This document shows, piece by piece, positions 33,762-42,057 of a stretch of 64,000 nt of DNA. The translations under genes were made by a program, and so were the position numbers. This DNA comes from Sandaracinus amylolyticus (GTDB taxonomy: Bacteria > Myxococcota_A > Polyangia > Polyangiales > Sandaracinaceae): NCBI RefSeq assembly GCF_021631985.1, contig NZ_CP070225.1:7502001-7566000 (forward strand), read 5' to 3'. The notes under the pieces are model-generated. The model ran no database searches and was not told the origin of the DNA. It was given only the letters and a program-made list of their open reading frames with translations. How positions within the stretch are numbered: position 1 is the first letter of the stretch; each line of letters starts with the position of its first letter.

Positions 33762-35006
33762 TCACGCGGCTCGGGCGTAGCGCGACACGATCAGCGTCGC
33801 GTTGGTCCCGCCGAACCCGAACGCGTTGGACAGCGCGTGCTCCACGCGCATCTCGCGCGCGACGTTCGACACCACGTCGAGCGCGATCTCGGGATCGAGC
33901 TCTTCGACGTTGATCGACGGAGGCACGACACCGCGCGCGACCGCGAGCGCAGCGACGATCAGCTCCACCGCGCCGGCCGCGCCGAGCATGTGGCCCGTCA
34001 TGCTCTTCGTGCTGCTGACCGCGACACGCCGATCTCCGAGCGCGCGCACGATGCCGCGCGCCTCCGCGAGATCGCCCGCGGGCGTCGAGGTCGCGTGGGC
34101 GTTGACGTAGTCGATCGCGCCCTCGGAGAGCGATGCGTCCTCGAGCGCCATGCGCATCGAGCGCGCACAGCCGTCTCCGTCGGGGCTCGGCTGCGCCACG
34201 TGGAACGCGTCGCTCGACGCGCCGTAGCCCGAGAGCTCCGCGTAGATGCGCGCGCCGCGCCCGCGAGCGCGCGCTTCGGACTCCAGCACCACGACGCCCG
34301 CGCCCTCGCCGCACACGAAGCCATCGCGCGCACGATCGAAGGGCCGGCTCGCGCGCCGAGGATCGCCGGCGTGGCGAGAGAGCGCGCGCATCGCCTCGAA
34401 CCCGCCGATCCCGACCGGCGTGATCACCGCCTCGGCGCCCCCGGCGATCATCACGTCGGCGCGACCACGACGGATCCACTCCGCGGCCTCGCCGATCGCG
34501 TGCGCACCGGTCGCGCAGGCGCTCGTCGTCGAGTAGCTCGGCCCGCGCAGCCCGTGCGCGATCGAGATCTGTCCCGCCGCGAGGTTCGCGCAGACCGCGG
34601 GGATCGTGTACGGGCTCACGCGCGACGGGCCCTTGTCGCGGATCTTGTGGGTGGTGCGCTCGATCGTCTCGAGCCCGCCCATGCCGACGCCGACGATGCA
34701 GCCCGCGCGCGTCTGCTCGTGCTCGCTCAGCGCGAGCTCCGCGTCCGCGATCGCCTGGCCCGCGGCGACGATCGCGAGCTCCGAGAAGCGATCGAGCTCT
34801 TTGACGAGCTTGCGCGACATGTGGCGCGTCGCGTCCCAGTCCTTCACCTCGCACGCGAAGCGCGTCTCGAACGCGCTGGCGTCGAAGCGCGTGATCGGCG
34901 CGGCGCCGCTCGCTCCCTCGAGCATCGCGCGCCAGGTGGCGTGCGCGTCGTGCGCGAGCGGCGTGACCGCGCCGATCCCGGTGATGACGACCTTGGTACG
35001 GCTCAT
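33762..35006 (-). CDS. fabF: Beta-ketoacyl-ACP synthase II (FabF-like)
   Basis: A 414-residue condensing enzyme of normal length. The catalytic Cys lies in STTSACATGAHAIG, the two His residues in NAHATSTPAGD and KSMTGHMLGAAGA, and NAFGFGGTNA closes the active site, so a decarboxylating Claisen condensation on acyl-ACP is expected. It is the downstream gene of a pair with a thiolase, 1 bp apart, so this is an operon with mixed fatty-acid synthesis/degradation chemistry. Whether it serves normal FAS II or a special lipid (no ACP gene is nearby) is open. The ATG at 35006 follows the thiolase stop directly. Confidence 0.92.
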   Translation of the reverse strand: MSRTKVVITGIGAVTPLAHDAHATWRAMLEGASGAAPITRFDASAFETRFACEVKDWDATRHMSRKLVKELDRFSELAIVAAGQAIADAELALSEHEQTRAGCIVGVGMGGLETIERTTHKIRDKGPSRVSPYTIPAVCANLAAGQISIAHGLRGPSYSTTSACATGAHAIGEAAEWIRRGRADVMIAGGAEAVITPVGIGGFEAMRALSRHAGDPRRASRPFDRARDGFVCGEGAGVVVLESEARARGRGARIYAELSGYGASSDAFHVAQPSPDGDGCARSMRMALEDASLSEGAIDYVNAHATSTPAGDLAEARGIVRALGDRRVAVSSTKSMTGHMLGAAGAVELIVAALAVARGVVPPSINVEELDPEIALDVVSNVAREMRVEHALSNAFGFGGTNATLIVSRYARAA

Positions 35007-35007
35007 C

Positions 35008-36240
<1,233 letters not shown>

Positions 36241-36256
36241 GGCCTCTCTCCTGATG

Positions 36257-36270
36257 CGAACGTTCGTTCT
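36257..36270 (-). promoter_or_regulatory. Operator-like palindrome upstream of the thiolase-fabF operon
   Basis: CGAACGTTCGTTCT contains arms GAACG and CGTTC with a 2-bp spacer (36258-36269), inside a small AT-rich patch (TATTATTTGG) 17 bp upstream of the thiolase ATG. TetR-type regulators of fatty-acid or phenylacetate genes use CnAACGnnCGTTnG-like sites, which fit apart from one end base. The regulator itself is not in the window. Confidence 0.4.
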
Positions 36271-36456
36271 ATTATTTGGCCGCACGAGGACCTGCGACGG
36301 AATGCGACGCATCGCCGGTCCGGCGTGAGCAACGATCGAAGGTGGTGTTCCGGGGAAACGACCGAGTGACCTCATCGCGAGGCCACACGCGATCGATGTG
36401 TCGACAAAACAGTACGACCGTTCGCTTTTGTGCGCAAGGGAAGAGAAGGAATTCAC

Positions 36457-36476
36457 CGATCGCCGAGCGGCGATCG
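36457..36476 (-). terminator. Hairpin after the DUF2236 gene
   Basis: CGATCGCC (36457-36464) and GGCGATCG (36469-36476) form a perfect 8-bp stem with a GAGC loop, 1 bp beyond the DUF2236 stop codon. A pyrimidine-rich run (TTCCTTCTCTTCCC on the minus strand) follows. It probably ends the MBOAT-SGNH-DUF2236 transcript. Confidence 0.6.
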
Positions 36477-36477
36477 A

Positions 36478-37722
36478 CTACCGCGTGAACGACTCGACGG
36501 GCCGGTACTCGGTCTTGCGCCCCCCGAGGTGACGCGCGAGCCAGCGCTCGCGCCGTGCGCGCGCGACCCGATCGCTGATCGCCTCGGCGCCCGGCACGTT
36601 CCGCCGCGCGGTCTCGAGCGCGAGCACGAAGGGCGCGAGCGCGAGCGGCGCGAGCGCGAACACCCCGGCCGGGGGCAGACCGTTGTGTCGATAGATCGGC
36701 GCGGGGAGGAAGAAGCGCGTGTAGCCGAGGTGCACGCGGTGCTCGAGCTCGCCGCGCATGCGCGCGAAGAACGATCCGTCGCCCTCGGGCGCGAACGCGC
36801 TGGCGTACGAGCGACACAGCATCTTGCCGTCCTCGCCCGCGCGGCGCGCCGACTTCACGAAGGTCACGAACGAGAGCTGCGCCGCCTCGCGCATCGACGA
36901 CGGATACCAGCGCGGTCGCACGCCCATGAGGTGCCCGACGTAGCGCCAGAAGTGCATCGTCGCCTCGATCTCGCGCACGCTGGTCCGATAACCCATCGCG
37001 TGCATCGCGAGGCCGGGGCCGAAGCTCCCGCCCATCAGCGTGAGCAGCGCGTCGGCCTGGCTGATCGGGACGCCCCACGCGTGGAGATCCCACTCCGGAT
37101 GCGCGAGCAGTCGCTGCCGCACGAACACGTGCATCATGCGCACGCGCATCGCGGACAGGCGTCCCGGTGCGCCGGGCCGCAACCCTCCGGGGTCCGACAC
37201 CGCGATCCAGAACGCGGCGGTCTCGAGGAACCGATGCTTCGTCGACGCGCCTGCGTACGCGCCGGTCAGCGCGAGCGGCTTCGCGACCGAGCTCTCGGAG
37301 TACGCGGCGAGCGTGATCGCGCCCGCGAAGCGGAAGACGTCGGTGCTCCACCGCCGGAACACGCGCGCGCCCTGCTCGACGAGGTCCCAGTCGACCCACT
37401 CGGGGTCGTGCTCCACGTCGTCGAGCAGACGCACCAGCGACGCGGGCGCGCCCTCGACGCTCGCGACGCCGTGGGCGAGCGCGCGCTCGAGCATCTCGCG
37501 ACCGACGGCGGTGCCGCGGCGGAGATAGACCTCGTCGACGTACGCCTCGGCGAGGGGATCGGCGTCGTAGTACATCGACGCGAGCGCCCGCACGACCTCG
37601 TCGCTCGGCGCGGGATCGAACCCGAGCACGCGCTGGCCGAGCGCGCGCACGAGGCGCGGGAAACGTCGATCGAGGTTCTCCGCGTAGCGGAACTCGGTGG
37701 GGCGCCGATCGCTCACTGTCAC
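36478..37722 (-). CDS. DUF2236 / MpaB-family oxygenase-like protein
   Basis: A 414-residue protein matching the DUF2236 family, which includes latex-clearing protein Lcp and mycophenolate oxygenase MpaB, both heme-b or Fe oxygenases. The conserved core is recognisable in AGAITLAAYSESSVAKPLALTGAY, MRVRMMHVFVRQRLL (basic and His residues) and AHPEWDLHAWGVPISQADALLT. The Phe/Trp-rich C-terminal half fits the all-alpha fold. The substrate is unknown. The GTG at 37722 (VTVSDRRP) is chosen because upstream codons overlap the SGNH gene; GTG at 37716 is the alternative. It follows the SGNH gene by 22 bp, so it is probably the third gene of the MBOAT operon. Confidence 0.8.
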   Translation of the reverse strand: MTVSDRRPTEFRYAENLDRRFPRLVRALGQRVLGFDPAPSDEVVRALASMYYDADPLAEAYVDEVYLRRGTAVGREMLERALAHGVASVEGAPASLVRLLDDVEHDPEWVDWDLVEQGARVFRRWSTDVFRFAGAITLAAYSESSVAKPLALTGAYAGASTKHRFLETAAFWIAVSDPGGLRPGAPGRLSAMRVRMMHVFVRQRLLAHPEWDLHAWGVPISQADALLTLMGGSFGPGLAMHAMGYRTSVREIEATMHFWRYVGHLMGVRPRWYPSSMREAAQLSFVTFVKSARRAGEDGKMLCRSYASAFAPEGDGSFFARMRGELEHRVHLGYTRFFLPAPIYRHNGLPPAGVFALAPLALAPFVLALETARRNVPGAEAISDRVARARRERWLARHLGGRKTEYRPVESFTR

Positions 37723-37744
37723 GAGCGAGAGCGTACCCCCGGCG

Positions 37745-38764
37745 TCAACGCGATGGACGCGCGAGCGCGTCCTCGAGCGTCGCGGCGAGGATGCGCGCGA
37801 CCTCGGCGCGCGCGCTGTCGCGCAGGTGCTCGTGCGGCTCGTTCGGCGGGTGATCGAACCACTCCGTGCGCTCGAAGTGCCTCGAGAGGTCGAGGTGCGG
37901 GCCCTCGTAGCCGTCGAGCACCGCGGCGATCGCGCCGAGGTTCTCCTCGATGCACGCGAGCTCGCGCGAGCCCACGAGCGCGCGCGCACCACCGACGTCC
38001 ACCGGAGTCACGTACACCAGCACGACGAAGGGCAGCGACTCCGCGGCGCGCACGAGGCGCTCGAGATCGCGCATGCGCGGGCTGACGCGGACGTCGCCTG
38101 CATAACGCGCGACGTAGCGTGCGCGCCCCACCTCGCGCGGCGCGTCCCAGCCGAGGTCGCTGCGCTGCAGCTCGCGCATGCTGCCGAAGTCGTGCTCGCC
38201 GCAGATCACGTGCACACGCTCCGACGCCTCGGCGCTCGGCGCGCCCCACGTGAAGTCGAGCACCGCGGCGGCGCGCGCGAGGATCGGGTGCTCGTACATC
38301 GCGCCCTCGCGCGAGAACTGCCATCCCGGCTCGTGATCCCAGGTGCGCCCGAAGCTGCGCGGGTTGATCGGGACCACCACCGCGCGCGGTGCGCGCTCGC
38401 GGTGCGCGAGGAAGCGGAGCTGCGCGCCGTGGAGATCGGACGCGGTCGCGCCGCGGACCACCGCGGTCACGCTCTCGTGCTCGAGCTGGTCGTCGAGCAT
38501 GGTCGCGAGGTCGCGGGTGTCGTCGTCGTCGCGCGCCACCGTCGCGACGACCGAGTCACCGAGCATCACCACGCTCGCGGTGCTCCGGCCGAGCCGCTCC
38601 ATGCCCTGGACGGGAAGCTCCGGCAGGTACGAGGCCCAGCGCGCCGGGTGACGCTGGATCTCGCGCTCGAGGAACGTCACCGCACCGAGCGCGACCAGCG
38701 TGGTGAGCGCGACGCCGAGGGCGAAGCGGTAGGCGGCGATGCGGTGCTGCGGGATGGCGCGCAT
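37745..38764 (-). CDS. SGNH/AlgX-like partner protein of MBOAT
   Basis: A 339-residue membrane-anchored protein: a single N-terminal hydrophobic segment (YRFALGVALTTLVALGAVTFL) followed by a periplasmic domain. SVVMLGDSVVATVA is the GDS nucleophile motif of SGNH hydrolases, VVVPINPRSFG could be the Asn block and WFDHPPNEPHEHL the Asp/His block. In alginate (AlgX/AlgJ), DltD and similar systems, such proteins work with an MBOAT acyltransferase to acylate polysaccharide or teichoic acid. Here it starts 5 bp after the MBOAT stop. The catalytic assignment beyond Ser is tentative because the family is diverse. Confidence 0.75.
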   Translation of the reverse strand: MRAIPQHRIAAYRFALGVALTTLVALGAVTFLEREIQRHPARWASYLPELPVQGMERLGRSTASVVMLGDSVVATVARDDDDTRDLATMLDDQLEHESVTAVVRGATASDLHGAQLRFLAHRERAPRAVVVPINPRSFGRTWDHEPGWQFSREGAMYEHPILARAAAVLDFTWGAPSAEASERVHVICGEHDFGSMRELQRSDLGWDAPREVGRARYVARYAGDVRVSPRMRDLERLVRAAESLPFVVLVYVTPVDVGGARALVGSRELACIEENLGAIAAVLDGYEGPHLDLSRHFERTEWFDHPPNEPHEHLRDSARAEVARILAATLEDALARPSR

Positions 38765-38769
38765 GGCGG

Positions 38770-40182
38770 TCAGAACTGGAAGTAGATGAAGGGCACGGTC
38801 TCGATCGGGCCGAGCGTCGCGATCGCGATCACACACGCGACGACGATCGCGAGACGGACGCCCCACGTCGCGTGGGGCAGCTCGAAGCCGTGCTGTCGCC
38901 CGCGCTGCAGCCACTCGACGACCAGCAGCAGCGGCACGCCCCACAGCAGCGGCTCGAGCACGCCCTCGGGCATCTGCTCGCGCACCACCGCCGTCGCCGC
39001 GCGCTCGATCACGGTGAGCGCACTTCGCACCGAGCTCGCGCGGAAGAAGACCCAGCCGAGGCACACCGCGTGGAACGTCGCGATCACCGCGAGAACGTCG
39101 CGCACCCGCGGGGTCGGCCGCCGACCGAGCGGCCACTCGAGGCGCTCGCTCGTGCGCCAGTGCGGCAGCGCCACCAAGAGGCCGTGGAACAAGCCCCACA
39201 GCACGAAGGTCCACGCCGCGCCGTGCCAGAGACCGCTCAGCGTGAACGTGATCAGCACGTTGCACGCGCGCCGGAACGGCGAGACGCGATTGCCTCCCAG
39301 CGGCAGATAGACGTAGTCGCGGAACCACGTCGAGAGCGAGATGTGCCACCGGCGCCAGAAGTCCGCGGGGCTCGTGGCGAAGTACGGGAGCGCGAAGTTG
39401 CGCGAGAGGTCGAACCCGAAGAGCCGCGCGCACCCGATCGCGATGTGCGAATAGCCCGCGAAGTCTCCGTAGATCTGGAACGCGAACGCGTACGTCGCGA
39501 CGAGCAGCTGCCAGCCGCTCACCTGCGAGGGATCGCGATACGCCTGCTCGACGGTGCCCGCGAGCCGATCCGCGATGCAGACCTTGAGCACCAGCCCGTA
39601 GAGCATCTGCATCACGCCGTCGATCGCGGCATCGGTGCGGAACACCCGCGGCGCGAGCGCCTGCGGCAAGAGGTGCGACGCGCGCTCGATCGGGCCGGCG
39701 ACGAGCTGCGGGAAGAACGACACGAACGCGAGGAACGCCGGGAGATCGCGGGTCGCGCGCAGCTCACCGCGATAGACGTCGATCGTGTAGCTCAGCGTCT
39801 GGAACGTGTAGAAGCTGATCCCGACCGGCAACACGATGCCGAGCGTCGCTGGGTGCGCCTCGAGCCCCGCGCTGCGCAGGAGCGTCGCGAACGACTCGAT
39901 GCCGAAGTCGAGATACTTGAACGTCCCGAGCATCCCGAGGTTCGCGAAGAGGCTCACGCCGAGCCAGAAGCGACGGCGATGGCCTCGCTCGATCGCGAGC
40001 GCAGCGGCGTAGTCGAGCAGGCTCGTCGCGACGAGGAGACCGAGAAAGCGCCAGTCCCACCACGCGTAGAAGAAGTAGCTCGCAGCGACGATGAACGCGT
40101 TCTGTCCGCGGTGAGGCAGCGCCCAATACACCGCGTAGACGATTGGCAGGAAGATCAGGAACGGAATCGAGTCGAACGTCAT
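38770..40182 (-). CDS. MBOAT acyltransferase (AlgI/DltB family)
   Basis: A 470-residue polytopic membrane protein with about 10-12 hydrophobic segments. Family hallmarks are VGISFYTFQTLSYTIDVYRG, SFFPQLVAGPIER and the catalytic His in LITFTLSGLWHGAAWTF. AlgI/DltB members transfer acyl groups across the membrane to polysaccharides. The ATG at 40182 is chosen because it begins the first hydrophobic segment; the longest frame (40254) adds an unlikely Arg-rich extension. The following SGNH protein and DUF2236 gene are in the same operon; no alginate genes are nearby, so the modified glycan is unknown. Confidence 0.88.
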   Translation of the reverse strand: MTFDSIPFLIFLPIVYAVYWALPHRGQNAFIVAASYFFYAWWDWRFLGLLVATSLLDYAAALAIERGHRRRFWLGVSLFANLGMLGTFKYLDFGIESFATLLRSAGLEAHPATLGIVLPVGISFYTFQTLSYTIDVYRGELRATRDLPAFLAFVSFFPQLVAGPIERASHLLPQALAPRVFRTDAAIDGVMQMLYGLVLKVCIADRLAGTVEQAYRDPSQVSGWQLLVATYAFAFQIYGDFAGYSHIAIGCARLFGFDLSRNFALPYFATSPADFWRRWHISLSTWFRDYVYLPLGGNRVSPFRRACNVLITFTLSGLWHGAAWTFVLWGLFHGLLVALPHWRTSERLEWPLGRRPTPRVRDVLAVIATFHAVCLGWVFFRASSVRSALTVIERAATAVVREQMPEGVLEPLLWGVPLLLVVEWLQRGRQHGFELPHATWGVRLAIVVACVIAIATLGPIETVPFIYFQF

Positions 40183-40260
40183 CGGCCGCCGCGCGCCGCG
40201 CTGGAGAGCAGCGCGGGCGACGCGGATGGTGCGAGCGGAGCACGTGCAGAGCAAGCACGC

Positions 40261-40827
40261 TCAGCGCGTGTAGATCCCGACGAGATCGCCGCACGCGAGC
40301 ACCTTTCCGCGCATCGCGTGGACGACCTGATCGCGCGTCGCGCCGGGGCCGAGGCCGGTGGGCGCGTCGAGCGCGAAGAGCTGGAAGTGATAGCGGTGCG
40401 GGCCGTGGCCCTGCGGCGGGTGCGGGCCGAGCCAGCCCTCCTCGCGCACCGAGCTCCGACCCTGGATCGCACCGCGCGGCGAGTCGCCGATCGCGATCCC
40501 CGCGTCGACCGACGTGACGTCGGGCGAGATGCGATAGACGACCCAGTGCGCGAACGGCTTGCGCTTCGGGATGTCGGGATCTTCGCAGAGCAGCACGAGC
40601 TCCTTCGTGCCGGCGGGCGCGGGCGTCCACGCGAGCGCGGGAGAGACGTTGCGGCCCTCCGAGTCGGTGTGCACCGCGGGGATGAGCGCCTCGTGACGGA
40701 AGGACTCGCTGTGCACCCGCATCGTCTCGGGCGCGCGCAACACGTTCTTCGCGAGGTTGCGCTCGCCCGCGCGCACGCCGCGCAGAGCCCGACCTGCGAG
40801 GCGCGCGAGGCCGTCGATCAGCTGCAT
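40261..40827 (-). CDS. PEBP-family protein (YbhB/YbcL-like)
   Basis: A 188-residue phosphatidylethanolamine-binding-like protein. LLCEDPDIPKRKPFAHWVVY is the DPD-x-P/H ligand site and EEGWLGPHPPQGHGPHRYHF is the Gly-Pro-Pro-x-Gly-x-Gly-x-His hallmark. Bacterial homologues have been called Raf-kinase-inhibitor-like proteins by homology, but their role is unclear. The N-terminal ~30 residues (MQLIDGLARLAGRALRGVRA) are amphipathic and precede the domain. The ATG has a strong GGAGG ribosome site 5 bp upstream. It lies 78 bp upstream of the MBOAT gene. Confidence 0.88.
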   Translation of the reverse strand: MQLIDGLARLAGRALRGVRAGERNLAKNVLRAPETMRVHSESFRHEALIPAVHTDSEGRNVSPALAWTPAPAGTKELVLLCEDPDIPKRKPFAHWVVYRISPDVTSVDAGIAIGDSPRGAIQGRSSVREEGWLGPHPPQGHGPHRYHFQLFALDAPTGLGPGATRDQVVHAMRGKVLACGDLVGIYTR

Positions 40828-41002
40828 GGGTTCCTCCTGCGGAGCGGCGGAGCAAAGCGAGGACCGCGCGCGGTCGGTCGCGCAAGAGCTGCTCGGTACG
40901 CGAGCCTTGCGTGGAGAGCGCGACGAATTCGTGAATGATTCCGCGGTGCCACTGGCCCGCGCCGATTGCACCGGAGCGCCCCGCGATAGGCGGAGAGAAG
41001 AG

Positions 41003-41782
41003 ATGCGCTCGGGTGCGTTCGTGGTGGTGGTGGTGATGATCGGGATCGCGTCGACGGCGCGTGCGAGCGATCCCCAGGCGCTCGAGCTGGGGGGCGACGG
41101 GTTCGCCACGACGGTCGGCGAGCACACCACGCAGTACGCGATCGATCGCGCGCACGCCGGGCGCGCGCACAACGTGGAGCTCGCGGCGTCGCGGCTCGAC
41201 GGAGCCGTCCTCGCGCCGGGCGAGGAGCTCTCGTTCAACGATCGCGTCGGCGAGCGCACGCGGCGCGCGGGGTTCCGCGAGGCGCCGGAGATCGCCGATG
41301 GCCACGTGACCTCGGGCTACGGCGGCGGCGTGTGTCAGGTCGCGTCGACGCTGCACGTGGCGGCGCTGCGCGCCGACCTCGACGTGCTCGAGCATCGCAC
41401 TCACAGCTTCGTGTCGACGTACGCGTCGCCCGGGCTCGACGCGACGGTGTCGTTCGGTCGCATCGACTACCGGGTGCGCAACCCGCACGCGTTCCCGGTG
41501 CGGGTGCGCGCGAGCGCGGCGGGCGGCGCGCTGCGGGTGTGGATCGAGGGCGCACACGAGGTGCGATCGTCCGACGTGCAGGTGATGATCGCGCGGCGCA
41601 TCCGACGCGGCGAGCAGGTGAGCGAGGACGCGCGGCTCGCGCCGGGCGCGCGGGTGGTCGACGAGCGCGGGCGCGATGGTGCGGTCGCGATCGTGACGGT
41701 CACGCGCCCCGACGGCACGACGCGCGAAGAGCGCATGCGCTACGACGCGATGCCGCGCGTGGTGCGCGTCGGACCGCGCTGA
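41003..41782 (+). CDS. VanW-like secreted protein
   Basis: A 259-residue protein with a signal peptide (MRSGAFVVVVVMIGIASTARA). The VanW domain (~55-150) is recognisable as LAPGEELSFNDRVGERTRRAGFREAPEI...GYGGGVCQVASTLHVAALRA, including the GGGVCQ stretch. VanW proteins occur in vancomycin-resistance clusters and other envelope proteins, but their biochemical role is unknown. A G5-like C-terminus is not evident. The ATG has GGAGAG upstream; the longer frame (40757) overlaps the divergent PEBP promoter. Its stop codon shares a TGATCA palindrome with the convergent small lipoprotein gene. Confidence 0.82.
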   Translation: MRSGAFVVVVVMIGIASTARASDPQALELGGDGFATTVGEHTTQYAIDRAHAGRAHNVELAASRLDGAVLAPGEELSFNDRVGERTRRAGFREAPEIADGHVTSGYGGGVCQVASTLHVAALRADLDVLEHRTHSFVSTYASPGLDATVSFGRIDYRVRNPHAFPVRVRASAAGGALRVWIEGAHEVRSSDVQVMIARRIRRGEQVSEDARLAPGARVVDERGRDGAVAIVTVTRPDGTTREERMRYDAMPRVVRVGPR

Positions 41783-41938
41783 TCACACGAGCTCGAAGGG
41801 CGAGCCCATCGGAGTGCGCTCGCTCGCCGACGCAGCGCGCGATGCGCCGCACGCGACGACGATCCACGCGGTGAGCGCGAGGAGCAGCCAGCGCAGCGCG
41901 GGACGGTACGAGCGGGTGCGGACGTGCGAGCGGAGCAT
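41783..41938 (-). CDS. Possible small lipoprotein
   Basis: A 51-residue frame starting MLRSHVRTRSYRPALRWLLL with a hydrophobic segment ending in the lipobox-like VVAC (Cys ~28). A short Ala/Ser/Glu mature tail follows (GASRAASASERTPMGSPFE). The ATG at 41938 has a GAGG 5 bp upstream; a longer in-frame start (42028) reaches into the propeller gene's promoter. Its stop abuts the VanW stop within a TGATCA palindrome. The size makes coding status uncertain. Confidence 0.4.
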   Translation of the reverse strand: MLRSHVRTRSYRPALRWLLLALTAWIVVACGASRAASASERTPMGSPFELV

Positions 41939-42057
41939 GGGGCCTCGCGCTCCGTGCCCGCACCCGCGCGACGCGTTCACGAGAAGGTCGCGAAAAAAGT
42001 TGAGCCGGTCCGGGCGCCTGGTGGGCACGGTAGAAACACAGCCCGGAGCAACACCTG

